Assembly: GCA_904501665.1 (NCBI GenBank) | Contig: CAJGBT010000008.1 | Coordinates: 1 to 30,124 of the forward strand | Length of the DNA stretch: 30,124 nucleotides | Reading direction: 5' to 3' | Origin: an uncultured Bacilli bacterium | Lineage (GTDB): Bacteria > Bacillota_I > Bacilli_A > Mycoplasmatales > Mycoplasmoidaceae | In this document: in pieces, positions 1-9,060 of the stretch | How the letters are laid out: every line of letters begins with the position of its first letter | Numbering within the stretch: the first letter of the stretch is position 1 | The notes under the pieces: generated by a model | Told to the model about the DNA's origin: nothing | What the model saw: the letters and a program-made list of their open reading frames with translations, nothing else | Database searches by the model: none | Program-made: the position numbers and the translations under genes

Positions 1-1
1 A

Positions 2-271
2 GTTAAAAAAGAAAAACCAAAAATGGTAAATGGTATTAGTACTGATCAAAAACATATTGTAGTAACAACAGCTGAATTTGATGAATACAACTATCAAAAA
101 CGTCTAAAAGATTGAAGAAAGAAAGCTGGTTATAATGAAAATCCACATACATGTTTTAAATGTAAAGAAGGTGATTGCCATACTTCAATTTTATTAGAAA
201 ATAAAAAACACATTTGTTACACTTGTTGAATTAAAAAACCTGATACAACAAGTTCAAAAGGAAAAAAATAA
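2..271 (+). CDS. C-terminal part of the gene in the rplV (L22) position, with a zinc-knuckle-like tail (partial)
   Basis: This reading frame is open from the first bases of the window to TAA and gives 89 residues with UGA read as Trp. In mycoplasmas the gene directly before rpsC is rplV, so position suggests the C-terminus of ribosomal protein L22. The visible part does not clearly show the L22 core and is probably a lineage-specific extension. It contains four cysteines in two CxxC pairs (CFKC and CYTC) spaced C-x2-C-x17-C-x2-C, plus an extra Cys-His between them, which looks like a treble-clef or zinc-ribbon arrangement. A Lys-rich end follows. The stop lies 10 bases before rpsC. The product could also be a separate small zinc protein; only the upstream sequence would settle this. 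Confidence 0.5.
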
Positions 272-281
272 AGGATAATAT

Positions 282-1013
282 ATGGGTCAAAAAGTTAATT
301 CAAACGGACTAAGATACGGGATATATAAAGAATGACAATCTAGATGAATTGCTAGTAGCAACAAAGAAATGGCATTGTGATTAGTTCAAGATGATAAAAT
401 TAGAAAATTCTTCTTTAATAAATACAAAACTGCTGAGATTAATAATATTGAAATTGAACGAAACAAAAAAGATGTAGTTTTATTTATTCATGCTGCTCAA
501 CCTGGGATTATTCTTGAACCAGAAGTTCAAAAAAAGATCATTGTTGAAATTGCTAAAATTATAGGTCGTCAATTCAAAGTTATTTTAAATGTTATTGCTA
601 TCCCAAATACATATGTTAATGCTAGAATTCTTGCAAGAGAAATTGCTAATGACATTGAAAGAAGAGTATCTTTTAGAATTGCACAAAAACTTGCAATCAA
701 AAAAGCAATGCGTGCTGGTGCATTAGGAATTAAAACTAGAGTGTCAGGTCGTTTAGGTGGCGTGGAAATGGCAAGAGAAGAAGGATATTCTGAAGGAATT
801 GTTACACTTTCAACATTACGTATAGATATTGATTATGCTTTAGAAGAAGCTCATACTACATATGGTATTATTGGTGTAAAGGTTTGAGTTAACCGAGGTG
901 AAATTTTTAGAAAAGGAGAGATTTCAAAAATTTGTTTAAATCCACCTTCATCGATCCAAACAATTAAATCTAAACCAATGAGTAATAAAGCGACTACAAA
1001 AGGGAGGGAATAG
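282..1013 (+). CDS. rpsC: 30S ribosomal protein S3
   Basis: The product is S3, which sits at the mRNA entry channel of the 30S head. The 243-residue product starts MGQKVNSNGLRYG, the usual S3 opening (GQKVxPxGxRLG), and later has ARILAREIANDIERRVSFR and the KKAMRAGALGIKTRVSGRLGG block, which are typical of the KH and C-terminal domains. It ends with a short Lys-rich tail. Several in-frame TGA codons (for example at EWQSRWIA and ALWLVQ) encode Trp. AAAGGA lies just before the ATG. The gene is in the S10/spc superoperon directly before rplP, with five bases between stop and start. Confidence 0.96.
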
Positions 1014-1018
1014 AAATT

Positions 1019-1435
1019 ATGTTACAACCAAAAAGAACAAAATATCGTAAACCTCACAAGATTAGTTATGAAGGAAAAGCAAAAGGAAACACTTATATTT
1101 CTTTTGGTGAGTATGGTTTAATGGCAACAACTGGAGCTTGAATTGATACAAAACAGATTGAAGCAGCACGGATTGCTATTTCTAAACGTTTAGGTAAAAC
1201 AGGAAAAATGTGAATTCGAATTTTTCCGCATTTATCAATGACTAAAAAACCATTAGAAGTAAGAATGGGTTCTGGTAAAGGTTCACCAGAAAAATGAGTA
1301 GCTGTTGTTAAAAAAGGCACAATTATGTTTGAAGTTGCTGGTATTGGTGAAGAATTAAGTAAAGATGCTTTAAGAGCAGCAGGAAACAAGCTTTGTACAT
1401 CTTGAAAGATTGTTAAAAAAGAAGGGGGTAAGTAA
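1019..1435 (+). CDS. rplP: 50S ribosomal protein L16
   Basis: The 138-residue product has the L16 signature: MLQPKRTKYRKPHK at the start, then GEYGLMATTGAWI, EAARIAISKRL and WIRIFPH...TKKPLEVRMGSGKG, ending with the KxGTIMFEVAG stretch. L16 helps position tRNA in the A site and is needed for late 50S assembly. The strong site AGGGAGGGA within the end of rpsC precedes the ATG. Trp codons are TGA (for example in GKMWIRIF). The length is normal for the family (about 137). The long antisense reading frame over this gene is a shadow. Confidence 0.97.
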
Positions 1436-1438
1436 GTT

Positions 1439-1696
1439 ATGGTAAATATGGCTAAAGAACTTCGTAAGAAGACAACCCAAGAATTAACAGAATTGATTAT
1501 CAAATGTAAAGAGCAATTATTACAAATTAGATTTAGTATTGCTAATGGTGAAACTGAAAAAGCCAGCAACATTAATGAACTTAAAAAAACAATTGCTAGA
1601 TCATTTACAATTTTAAATGAAAGAATGAATACTAATCAAAAAGAATCTAATCAAAATCAAAAAGAAGCAAGTACAAAGAAAGGAAATAACAAATAA
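1439..1696 (+). CDS. rpmC: 50S ribosomal protein L29
   Basis: This is L29, a small two-helix protein near the peptide exit tunnel. The family signature is visible as AKELRKKTTQELTELI followed by EQLLQIRFSIANGE. Two in-frame ATGs exist, at 1439 and 1448; the second gives the canonical MAKELR opening, while the first sits about ten bases after the GGGGGT ribosome binding site. Both are possible. The product is 85 (or 82) residues, longer than the usual 65 because of a Gln/Asn/Lys-rich tail of about 20 residues, a common mycoplasma feature. Its stop overlaps the rpsQ start as TAATG, implying coupled translation. Confidence 0.95.
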   Translation: MVNMAKELRKKTTQELTELIIKCKEQLLQIRFSIANGETEKASNINELKKTIARSFTILNERMNTNQKESNQNQKEASTKKGNNK

Positions 1697-1968
1697 TGCC
1701 AGCTCAAGTTACAGTTGAAAGAAATCGAAGAAAAGTTCTTATGGGTATTGTAGTTTCAACAAAAATGGATAAAACTATTACAGTTATGGTGGAACGAAAA
1801 TCAAAACACCCTTTGTATAAAAAACTAGTAATTACCCATAAAAAATATCATGCACATGATGAAAAACAAGAATGTAAAGTAAATGATCGTGTGGAAATAA
1901 TTGAAACAAGACCATTATCAAAAACAAAATTCTTTCGGTTAAATAGAATCATTGAAAAAGCAAAATAA
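1696..1968 (+). CDS. rpsQ: 30S ribosomal protein S17
   Basis: This 90-residue protein carries the S17 OB-fold signature: RRKVLMGIVVSTKMDKTITV, then HPLYKKLVITHKKYHAHDE, and the terminal VNDRVEIIETRPLSKTKFF. S17 is a primary 16S rRNA binder in the 30S body. The start codon overlaps the rpmC stop by one base (TAATG) with no strong binding site of its own, so translation probably depends on ribosomes finishing rpmC. The length is normal. Confidence 0.97.
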   Translation: MPAQVTVERNRRKVLMGIVVSTKMDKTITVMVERKSKHPLYKKLVITHKKYHAHDEKQECKVNDRVEIIETRPLSKTKFFRLNRIIEKAK

Positions 1969-1997
1969 ATTAGAATTAAACAGCAAAGGAGATTATT

Positions 1998-2366
1998 ATG
2001 ATTCAACACATGTCAAGATTAAAAGTTGCAGATAATACAGGTGCCAAAGAAGTAGGTGTAATTAAAGTTTTGGGTGGTTCTAAACGTCGTTATGCCTTCA
2101 TTGGTGATGTAATTATTGTTTCTGTTAAAAAATGTCAACCTGGTGGTCCTATTACAAAAGGACAAATTTTTAAAGCTGTCATTGTGAGAACTAAAAAAGG
2201 TGTTCACCGTAGCTCTGGTGCAGTTTTAAAATTTGATGAGAATGCATGTGTGTTAATTAAGGAAGATAAATCTCCTCGTGGTAGTCGTATTTTTGGTCCA
2301 ATTGCTAGGGAACTAAGGGATAAAGGATATGCTAAAATAGTTTCTTTAGCACCTGAGGTATTATAA
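1998..2366 (+). CDS. rplN: 50S ribosomal protein L14
   Basis: The product is 122 residues, exactly the usual L14 length. The conserved blocks MIQHMSRLKVADNTGAKEV, IKVLGGSKRRYAFIGDVI, the GVHRSSGAVLKFDENACVLI block and RGSRIFGPIARELR are all present. L14 forms part of the bridge between the 50S and 30S subunits. CAAAGGAG precedes the ATG by six bases. The gene sits between rpsQ and rplX as in all spc operons. Confidence 0.98.
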   Translation: MIQHMSRLKVADNTGAKEVGVIKVLGGSKRRYAFIGDVIIVSVKKCQPGGPITKGQIFKAVIVRTKKGVHRSSGAVLKFDENACVLIKEDKSPRGSRIFGPIARELRDKGYAKIVSLAPEVL

Positions 2367-2379
2367 GGGAGTTTGGTTT

Positions 2380-2706
2380 ATGAATAGATTAATTAAAGGT
2401 GATCGAGTAAGAGTTATTTCTGGAAAATTAAAAGGTTTAGAAGGTGTTATTTTAAGTGTTAATTTAAAATCACAAACTGCTATAGTTGAAGGAATAAATA
2501 AAATCAAAAAACATGTAAAACCAAACCAAGAAAATGAAAAAGGTGGTATTGTTGAAATTGATGCTCCAATTAAATTATGTAAATTAGCATTAATTGATCC
2601 CAAAGGTAAAGGTGCTACTACAAAAGTAAAATACGAAAAAGATAAAAATAATAAAAAAGTTAGAATCACAAAATTATCAGGAACTAATTTAAATGAAAAG
2701 AAGTAA
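2380..2706 (+). CDS. rplX: 50S ribosomal protein L24
   Basis: This is L24, an early 50S assembly protein. The KOW motif is near the start (KGDRVRVISGKLKGLEGVIL), followed by VEGINKIKKHVKPNQENEKGG and the family's IDAPIKLCKLALIDPKGKG block. At 108 residues it is a typical bacterial length. A GGGAG site lies before the ATG and the gap to rplN is 13 bases. Confidence 0.97.
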   Translation: MNRLIKGDRVRVISGKLKGLEGVILSVNLKSQTAIVEGINKIKKHVKPNQENEKGGIVEIDAPIKLCKLALIDPKGKGATTKVKYEKDKNNKKVRITKLSGTNLNEKK

Positions 2707-2717
2707 GGAGTTTATAA

Positions 2718-3269
2718 ATGAGTAGTATTTTAAAAGAAATTTACAAAAAAGAAATTGCACCTGAACTTCAAAAAGAATTTCAATTTAGTTCTGTAATGCA
2801 AATTCCAAAATTAGAAAAGATAGTAATTAATGCAGGTATCGGTGATGCAGCACATGATGCTAAAAATTTAGAAGCAGCTGTAAATGAACTTTTATTAATT
2901 ACTGGTCAAAAACCAATTATAACTAAGGCAAAAAAATCAATTGCTACCTACAAAGTACGTGAAGGTCAGGGAATTGGTTGTAAGGTAACATTAAGAGGTG
3001 AAAAGATGTGAAATTTTGCTTATATGTTATTTAATGTAGCATTACCTCGTGTTCGTGACTTTCGTGGATTAAATCCTCATTCTTTTGATGGGCGTGGAAA
3101 TTATACTATTGGGATTAAAGAACAAATTATTTTTCCACAAGTGGTTTATGACAATGTTAAAAGAATAAGAGGTTTTGATATTACTTTTGTTACTTCTACA
3201 AATAGTGATAAAGAAGCATTAAGCTTATTAAATAGGCTTGGAGCTCCAATTAGAAAGGTTAATAAATAA
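2718..3269 (+). CDS. rplE: 50S ribosomal protein L5
   Basis: The 183-residue L5 is intact only when TGA at 3009 is read as Trp (GEKMWNFAYMLF). Signature blocks are VMQIPKLEKIVINAGIGDA, the QKPIITKAKKSIATYKVREG stretch, VALPRVRDFRGLN and RGNYTIGIKEQIIFP. L5 binds 5S rRNA in the central protuberance. AAGGAG precedes the ATG. The stop is one base from the S14 start, so the two are probably translationally coupled. Confidence 0.97.
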
Positions 3270-3270
3270 T

Positions 3271-3456
3271 ATGGCTAAAAAATCATTAATTGAAAAACAA
3301 AAAAAACACCAAAAATATGCAGTAAGAAATTACACAAGATGTCAAAGATGCGGACGACCACATGCTGTTTTAAGAAAGTTTGGTATTTGTCGTTTGTGTT
3401 TTAGAGATTTAGCTTACAAGGGAGCAATTCCTGGTGTAAAGAAAGCATCATGATAG
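3271..3456 (+). CDS. rpsN: 30S ribosomal protein S14, zinc-binding type
   Basis: This is the short, zinc-binding form of S14 (61 residues). Four cysteines form CxxC...CxxC (CQRC and CRLC), and the conserved GRPHAVLRKFGICRLCFRDLAYKG block is visible in part. The usual SW ending of this protein is encoded by TGA followed by TAG (KAS-W-stop), so a standard code would cut off the last residue. The start MAKKSLIEKQ is the family's usual opening and lies one base after the rplE stop; an upstream in-frame extension inside rplE is a shadow. Confidence 0.97.
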
Positions 3457-3468
3457 GAGGAAAAAATT

Positions 3469-3861
3469 ATGCATATAGATCCAATTGCTGAACTATTAAC
3501 TAAAATAAGAAATGCTAAAAAAACATATAAGCCTTCTGTTTTTGTTTCGCATTCTAATTTTAAAATTGCTATTTTAGAAATCTTAAAAAAAGAAGGTTTT
3601 ATTAAAGATTTTGAAATTACAACAAAAGATAAAAAGAAAGAAGTAGAGATTAAATTAAAATATAAAAATCGTGCTTCTGCTATTCATGGATTAAGACAAA
3701 TATCTAAACCAGGGTTAAGAATTTATTCTGAAGCAACAAAATTACCAAAAGTTCTTAATGGTTTGGGGATTGCATTAGTTTCAACCTCAAAGGGTGTAAT
3801 GACAGATAAGGAAGCAAGAAAAGAAAATATTGGCGGTGAAGTTATCGCTTATGTTTGATAG
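3469..3861 (+). CDS. rpsH: 30S ribosomal protein S8
   Basis: S8 binds helix 21 of 16S rRNA and is essential for platform assembly. The product starts MHIDPIAELLTKIRNA (the family has DPIADMLTRIRNA), has KPGLRIYSEATKLPKVLNGLG and GVMTDKEARKENIGGEVIAYVW. The final Trp is TGA before TAG, and W as the last residue is conserved in the family, which is direct evidence for the altered code. Length is 130 residues, normal. TAGGAGG lies eight bases before the ATG. Confidence 0.97.
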
Positions 3862-3897
3862 CTAATTAAAAGTAAAAAAAGGAAAGGAGAAAAAAGT

Positions 3898-4440
3898 ATG
3901 TCAAGAATTGGAAATCGTATTTTATCAATACCTACAGGAATATCAGTTGAAATTAAAAATAATTTAATTAATATTAGTGGTCCAAAAGGGAAATTAGATG
4001 TTAACTTCAATAGTAAATTAATTTCTGTTAAACATCAAGATAACAAGATTGTAATAACACGGTTAAATGAAGATAAGGAAACCAAAATGCTTCATGGGAC
4101 AACTAATGCTAACATAGCTAATGCTATTTTAGGTGTTAATAATGAATTTAAGAAAGAATTAGTTTTAAAAGGTGTTGGTTACAAAGCTAAAGTTGAGGGA
4201 AAACAATTAGTTTTAACTCTTGGTTTTTCTCACCAAGTTGAACTTGATATTCCAAATGGTGTCAATGTTCAAACACCATCAAATACTGATATTATTATTA
4301 CAGGTATTAATAAACAAGCTATTGGTCAATTTTGTGCAGTGATCAGAAAATATCGTCCACCTGAACCATATAAAGGAAAAGGAATTTTGTTTAAAAATGA
4401 ACAAATTATCCGTAAAGTTGGTAAGAAAGCTGAGAAATAA
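3898..4440 (+). CDS. rplF: 50S ribosomal protein L6
   Basis: L6 has two similar alpha/beta domains and lies near the GTPase centre. The 180-residue product shows MSRIGNRILSIPTGISVEI, ISGPKGKLDV, then LKGVGYKAKVEGKQLVLTLGFSH, and ends with GQFCAVIRKYRPPEPYKGKGI, which is the family's rRNA-binding signature (IRxxRxPEPYKGKGI). AAAGGAG precedes the ATG. Length is normal. Confidence 0.98.
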   Translation: MSRIGNRILSIPTGISVEIKNNLINISGPKGKLDVNFNSKLISVKHQDNKIVITRLNEDKETKMLHGTTNANIANAILGVNNEFKKELVLKGVGYKAKVEGKQLVLTLGFSHQVELDIPNGVNVQTPSNTDIIITGINKQAIGQFCAVIRKYRPPEPYKGKGILFKNEQIIRKVGKKAEK

Positions 4441-4452
4441 AAGGAGGTTTAA

Positions 4453-4812
4453 ATGAAAAGAATTAGTTTTGATAAAAATGCTCAACGTTTAATTAGACAA
4501 AAGCGAAACTTTACTTTGTTAAAAAAAATTGAATGTGATCGACCAAGATTATTAGTTACAAAAACAAATGCCCATATTTTTGTACAATTAATTGATTTAA
4601 ATGCTCAAAAAACACTAGCATCTTCTAGCTCAGTTGCTTTAAAACTTAAGAATGGGAATAAAGATAATGCAGCTAAAGTTGGTACTGATATTGGTAAAAA
4701 AATTAAAAAATTAAAAATTAGTGAAATAGCTTTTGATCGTGGTGGTTCAAAATACCACGGTCGTGTTAAGACATTAGCAGATGCTATTCGTGCAGAAGGG
4801 ATTAAATTCTAA
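4453..4812 (+). CDS. rplR: 50S ribosomal protein L18
   Basis: L18 binds 5S rRNA together with L5. The product has 119 residues; RPRLLVTKTNAHIFVQLIDL matches the RPRLxVxRSxxHIYAQ signature, and the end AFDRGGSKYHGRVKTLADAIRAEG matches the family's FDRGGYxYHGRVKALADAARE block. AAAGGAGG lies just before the ATG. The gene is placed between rplF and rpsE as usual. Confidence 0.97.
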   Translation: MKRISFDKNAQRLIRQKRNFTLLKKIECDRPRLLVTKTNAHIFVQLIDLNAQKTLASSSSVALKLKNGNKDNAAKVGTDIGKKIKKLKISEIAFDRGGSKYHGRVKTLADAIRAEGIKF

Positions 4813-4823
4813 GAGGTAATTTT

Positions 4824-5465
4824 ATGAATATTGATAAAGAAAAAGATTTAACAAATTTAGAAGTAAATGAAAAGACAAAGCAACAAGAGGCAGTAGTTGT
4901 AGAAGCACAAACTGACAGTTCTAAAGAAGCTAATAAAACTAACAATGAAAATATAATTAAAAAAACTCCAGTTAAACGTCAAGTTTCTCCTAATGGATTT
5001 ATCGAAAAAGTGGTTCAAATTAAACGGATTTCAAAAACAACCAAAGGTGGTCGAAATATGCGTTTTTCAGCTTTAGTAGTAATAGGAAATAAAAATGGTG
5101 AGGTTGGTTTTGGAATGGGAAAATCAATTGAAGTTCCTGATGCAATCAAAAAAGCATTAAAAAATGCTAACAACAATATTAGACAAGTTAAAATCAATAA
5201 AAATGGAACTGTTTTTCATGAAAAAATTGGCCGTCATGGAGCAAGTAGAATTTTAGTAAAACCAGCACCAAAAGGTACAGGTATTATTGCTGGTGGTCCA
5301 ATTCGTGCAGTTGTAGAATTAGCAGGTTATTATGATATTTATACAAAATGTCTAGGATCATCAACTCCAATTAATGCTATTAGAGCAACAATTGATGGTT
5401 TATCACAACAATTCTCACCTTATGAAATCGCAAAATTAAGAGATAAAAAAGTTTCAGAATTATAA
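4824..5465 (+). CDS. rpsE: 30S ribosomal protein S5 with an N-terminal extension
   Basis: S5 shapes the mRNA entry site and affects decoding accuracy. The core starts near residue 57: FIEKVVQIKRISKTTKGGRNMRF, ALVVIGNKNGEVGFGMGKS, then KPAPKGTGIIAGGPIRAVVELAG and the C-terminal NAIRATIDGLSQ. About 55 residues before the core are acidic, Asn/Thr/Glu-rich and probably disordered; the total of 213 residues exceeds the usual 165. This kind of extension is seen in other mycoplasma S5 proteins. rplO follows directly, so rpmD (L30), which lies here in many bacteria, is absent. Confidence 0.97.
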   Translation: MNIDKEKDLTNLEVNEKTKQQEAVVVEAQTDSSKEANKTNNENIIKKTPVKRQVSPNGFIEKVVQIKRISKTTKGGRNMRFSALVVIGNKNGEVGFGMGKSIEVPDAIKKALKNANNNIRQVKINKNGTVFHEKIGRHGASRILVKPAPKGTGIIAGGPIRAVVELAGYYDIYTKCLGSSTPINAIRATIDGLSQQFSPYEIAKLRDKKVSEL

Positions 5466-5483
5466 TTTAAAAGGAGTATTAAA

Positions 5484-5936
5484 ATGGAATTACATAACTT
5501 AAAATCTACTAAAGGTTCAAGAAATCATAAAAGGAAAATTGTTGGTCGTGGTCATGGTTCAGGTATTGGTAAAACATCTGGACGTGGTCAAGATGGTCAG
5601 AAATCAAGAAAATCTCCACATACAAGATTAGGTTTTGAAGGTGGTCAAACTCCATTATATAGACGTGTTCAAAAAGTAGGTTTTAATAATTACAATTTTG
5701 CCAATAACTATCATGTAATTAATCTAAAAGATTTAGCAAAGATTAAGGAAAAAACAATTGATTTAAACTTATTAATTAAAAAAGGTTTTTTCTCAAAAAA
5801 TTTAAAATATCCACTTAAAGTAATTGGTAATGCAAAAATTAATAGTGGAATTGTAATTAAAGCAAATAAATTTAGCGAAGGAGCAAAAACTGCAATTGCT
5901 GCTTCTAATTCAAAATTTGAAATTATTAACAATTAA
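5484..5936 (+). CDS. rplO: 50S ribosomal protein L15
   Basis: This 150-residue protein has the L15 glycine-rich N-terminus: MELHNLKSTKGSRNHKRKIVGRGHGSGIGKTSGRGQDGQKSR (positions 1-43), then LGFEGGQTPLYRRVQKVGF. The C-terminal half is more diverged but includes the family's YPLKVIGNAKI and INSGIVIKANKFSEGAK elements. L15 is a late-assembling 50S protein. AAAAGGAG precedes the ATG. A 39-base gap without a ribosome binding site follows before secY. Confidence 0.96.
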   Translation: MELHNLKSTKGSRNHKRKIVGRGHGSGIGKTSGRGQDGQKSRKSPHTRLGFEGGQTPLYRRVQKVGFNNYNFANNYHVINLKDLAKIKEKTIDLNLLIKKGFFSKNLKYPLKVIGNAKINSGIVIKANKFSEGAKTAIAASNSKFEIINN

Positions 5937-5959
5937 TTTTTATTTGTTTAAAATATTTA

Positions 5960-5965
5960 TATAGT
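5960..5965 (+). promoter_or_regulatory. Possible -10 box for an internal, near-leaderless secY promoter
   Basis: TATAGT ends ten bases before the secY ATG. The 39-base gap between rplO and secY is nearly all A/T and has no Shine-Dalgarno match, unlike the ribosomal genes around it. A transcript from here would start within a few bases of the ATG. No convincing -35 box is seen. Downstream reading from rplO by ordinary read-through is also possible. Confidence 0.35.
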
Positions 5966-5975
5966 TTTAATACTT

Positions 5976-7403
5976 ATGGCTACTAGTAAACATTATAGTA
6001 AAGATTTTCATTTCATTAGGCAACTAAAAAATATTTTTACTTCTAAAAAAGTAATGATAGCAATTTTAGTTACTTTATTTTTTATGATTCTTTATAATTT
6101 TGTTTCTAAAATCTCAATGCCATTTTTAAAGATTGAAAACACTAGTGGATTAAATCAAAGTGCTTTATATAATATCTTAAATATGTTGGGTGGTGGTGGG
6201 ATCACTAATATGAGTATGTTTGCAATTGGTATATCACCATATATTACAACGCAAATTATTGTTCAACTATTATCATCAGATGTTATTCCACCTCTAGCCC
6301 GATTGGCTAAATCAGGTGAACGCGGTCGTAAAAAAATTGAGATGATTTCACGAATTCTTTGCTTACCTTTTTCAATATTACAAGCATATTCTATTTATGC
6401 CCTATTTTCTAGCCAAGGGATTCAAATTGAATCAGGTTTACCAACATCTTTACAAGGATTTTTTTATATAACCTTAATGGTAGCTGGTACTTATATTGCA
6501 ATCTTTTTTAGTGATTTAATTACTAAAAGAGGTGTAGGTAATGGTGTTACTACTATTATTTTATGTGGGATTGTTTCTTCATTAGTGCCTAATTTTATTT
6601 ATGTTAAAAACAATATTGATACATATGTCCAAGGTCAACTTTATCAATTGATTTCATTTATAGTTTATATAATTTTCTATCTAGCTATTTTATGAATCAT
6701 TACTTTTGTCAATTGTTCATCTAGAAAAATTCCAATTCAGCAAACTGGTCAATCATTAATGAAACTAGGAGATGATTTACCTTACTTACCTTTTAAATTA
6801 AATACAGGCGGTGTTATTCCAGTTATTTTTGCTTCATCTATTATGAGTTTACCATTAACCATATCCGAGATTATTAAAACAAATACTGGGCCAAATGGTT
6901 TTACAAACTTTTCTGAACTAATGTTTTCTTTTTCTAGTTGAGCTGGCATTATAGTTTATTGTGTATTAATTATTTTATTTACATTTTTTTATTCTTATGT
7001 GCAGTTAAACCCTAATAAAATTTCTAATGATTTTATGAAATCAGGACGTTTCATTATTGGTGTTAAAATTGGAAAGGAAACAGAAAAATATATATCTCAA
7101 GTTTTATATCGGATAAATTGAATTGGTGGTCCTTTCTTAGCTATTGTTGCCTCTTTAGCTTATGTTGCAAGTATTGTTACAACAACTAGTACAGGTGTTT
7201 CAATTATTCCATCAAATGCTGCTCTTGGTGGTACTGGTATTATTATTTTAGTATCTGGTACATTAGACTTATGACAATCAATTGTTTCTGTTTCAACAAC
7301 CACATCATATAAAATTATGAGAAAAAGAATGGAAATTGATGATGCTAAGATTATTGGAAATGATCAAATCATGAGCGAAGATGTTAATTCAGTTTTATGG
7401 TAG
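5976..7403 (+). CDS. secY: Preprotein translocase subunit SecY
   Basis: SecY forms the protein-conducting channel of the Sec translocon in the membrane. The 475-residue product has about ten hydrophobic segments, the first near residues 25-42. Family blocks visible are GGGGITNMSMFAIGISPYITTQIIVQLL (residues about 70-97), the cytoplasmic KSGERGRKKIEMISR, ITKRGVGNGVTTIILCGI, and KLNTGGVIPVIFASSIMSLP. Trp is encoded by TGA at 6693 and 6939, so standard-code reading splits the gene. No ribosome binding site precedes the ATG; see the -10-like box close by. adk follows after 11 bases, as in many Firmicutes and mycoplasmas. Confidence 0.97.
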
Positions 7404-7414
7404 GAGAATAATTT

Positions 7415-8065
7415 ATGAAAAAGGATTTTAAAATTATTTTAGTTGGTGCTCCAGGAAGTGGAAAAGGGACCATCTCTAATATTTTATGTAAAAAATATAA
7501 TTTAAAACACATCTCAACTGGTAATTTATTTAGAGAAAAAATTAAAGCTGATAAAAGTGATTTAGCACTAGAAATCACTAATATCTTAAATAAGGGTGAA
7601 TTAGTTCCAGATGAAATTACCAATAAATTAGTTAAGCAAGAAATTTTAAAATGTTTTGAAAAAAAACAAGGTTTTATTTTAGATGGTTATCCAAGAAATA
7701 TCGAACAAGCTAATTTTCTAAATGACATTTGTAATATCGATTTTGTTTTCTGCTTCAACATTGATAAAAATGAATTATATAAAAGAATTTCAGGGAGATT
7801 AGTATGTTCTAGTTGTGGAGCAATTTTTAATACATATTTAAAACCTCCTAAAGTTGCTAAAACATGTGATAATTGTGGTGAAGTTTTATTTCAAAGAAAA
7901 GATGATAATTTTGATTCTTTTAAGTTACGAATGAGTGAATATAATAAGAAAACAAAACCGCTTATAAATTTTTTTAAAAATTTAAATAAATTAGATAAAA
8001 TAAATGTTGGAAAATCAATTGATGAAGTTATCGTTGAAATTGAGAAAGTTTTAAATGCTAATTAA
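7415..8065 (+). CDS. adk: Adenylate kinase with zinc-binding lid
   Basis: Adenylate kinase converts AMP and ATP to two ADP in the cytoplasm. The P-loop GAPGSGKGT is at residues 11-19, followed by ISTGNLFREKIK (AMP-binding segment) and FILDGYPRNIEQA. The LID domain holds four cysteines at about 131, 134, 151 and 154 (CSSC and CDNC), the zinc-binding form common in Gram-positive relatives. Length is 216 residues, normal. AGGAG in the end of secY precedes the ATG. The map start lies inside its last codons. Confidence 0.97.
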   Translation: MKKDFKIILVGAPGSGKGTISNILCKKYNLKHISTGNLFREKIKADKSDLALEITNILNKGELVPDEITNKLVKQEILKCFEKKQGFILDGYPRNIEQANFLNDICNIDFVFCFNIDKNELYKRISGRLVCSSCGAIFNTYLKPPKVAKTCDNCGEVLFQRKDDNFDSFKLRMSEYNKKTKPLINFFKNLNKLDKINVGKSIDEVIVEIEKVLNAN

Positions 8066-8804
8066 AACTAATCAAGATATTAAATTAATTAAAGAAGCAT
8101 CAAGAATTTGAAAATTAGCACGTGCTGCTATTCTTGATAAAGTTTGTGAAGGCATGAAATTAATTGATTTAGATGAAATTGCTAGAGAAGTGATTGAATC
8201 TAATGGTGCTAGTTGTGCTTTTTATAATTATCTTGGTTTTCCAAAACACATTTGTATTTCAGTGAATGAAACACTCATTCATGGAGTCCCAGATGATTAT
8301 TGCTTAAAAAAAGGCGATCTTGTAACTTTTGATATTGGCATAAAATTTGAAAATCACTTTTGTGATGCTGCTTTTACAGTTATTGTTGGTAAAGGTTCGA
8401 TTGAAGCACAAACAATCAATGATGTTTGTTATCAAAGTTTAATGACTGCAATTGCAAGCATTAAACCAAATCAAACAACCAACTTAGATTTAGCAGCTAT
8501 AATAGAAGATTATGTTACAAGTAATGGATATGAAGTTATTAGAAACTTTACTGGTCATGGTTGTGGTAATGAAATCCACGAAGACCCTATTATTCCTAAT
8601 TATCGTTCATTCTTATTTTCAAAAGTTATGTTAGTACCTAATATGGTAATATGTATTGAGCCAATGATTATGACAAAATCAAATAAATACATTATTAGTA
8701 AAAAAGATAATTGAGCAGTAATTGCTAAAAATAAAAAATTAACATGCCATTGAGAACATATGATTTTAATTACAGAAAATGGCTGTGAAATTTTAACAGA
8801 ATAG
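8055..8804 (+). CDS. map: Methionine aminopeptidase, type I
   Basis: This enzyme removes the initiator Met from new proteins after deformylation. The metal ligands of the pita-bread fold are all visible: Asp93 (VTFDIG), Asp104 (HFCDAAF), His168 (FTGHGCG), Glu202 (CIEPM) and Glu234 (WEHM). VNETLIHGVPDDY matches the family's VNEVICHGIPD. I chose the ATG at 8055, which overlaps the end of adk by 11 bases, because it restores the normal 249-residue length and the N-terminal helix IKLIKEASRIWKLA. TGA encodes Trp in RIWKLA and near the end, so ordinary ORF finding starts too late and ends too early. Confidence 0.96.
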
Positions 8805-8824
8805 TTAAATTATTTGGAGTATTA

Positions 8825-9046
8825 ATGAGTCAAAAGCAAGACAAAATTTGCCTTAAAGGAACAGTTAAAGAAATAACATCAGGTGGAACATATTCTGTTT
8901 TACTTGAAAATAATTTAGAAATCTTAGCCCATGTATCAGGTAAAATGCGTGTGAACAAGATTTCAATTTTACCAGGTGATATTGTTGATGTTGAGCTTAG
9001 TCCATATGATTTAACAAAAGGAAGAATTACTTATCGACAAAAATAA
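8825..9046 (+). CDS. infA: Translation initiation factor IF-1
   Basis: IF-1 occupies the A site of the 30S subunit during initiation. The 73-residue product is a single OB-fold with KICLKGTVKEITSGGTYSVLLENNLEILAHVSGKMR (residues 6-41 region; HVSGKMR is diagnostic) and ILPGDIVDVELSPYDLTKGRITYR. Length and position before rpmJ and rpsM are standard. TTGGAG precedes the ATG. Confidence 0.98.
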   Translation: MSQKQDKICLKGTVKEITSGGTYSVLLENNLEILAHVSGKMRVNKISILPGDIVDVELSPYDLTKGRITYRQK

Positions 9047-9060
9047 GTGAGGAAAAAAAT

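Noticed and set aside
1093..1572. Long minus-strand open frame over rplP and rpmC
   Set aside because: It is antisense to clearly conserved ribosomal genes, starts at no usable site and has no family signature.
5015..5197. Minus-strand frames within rpsE, rplO, rplX, rplN and rplF
   Set aside because: All lie over conserved ribosomal proteins and lack start-site support.
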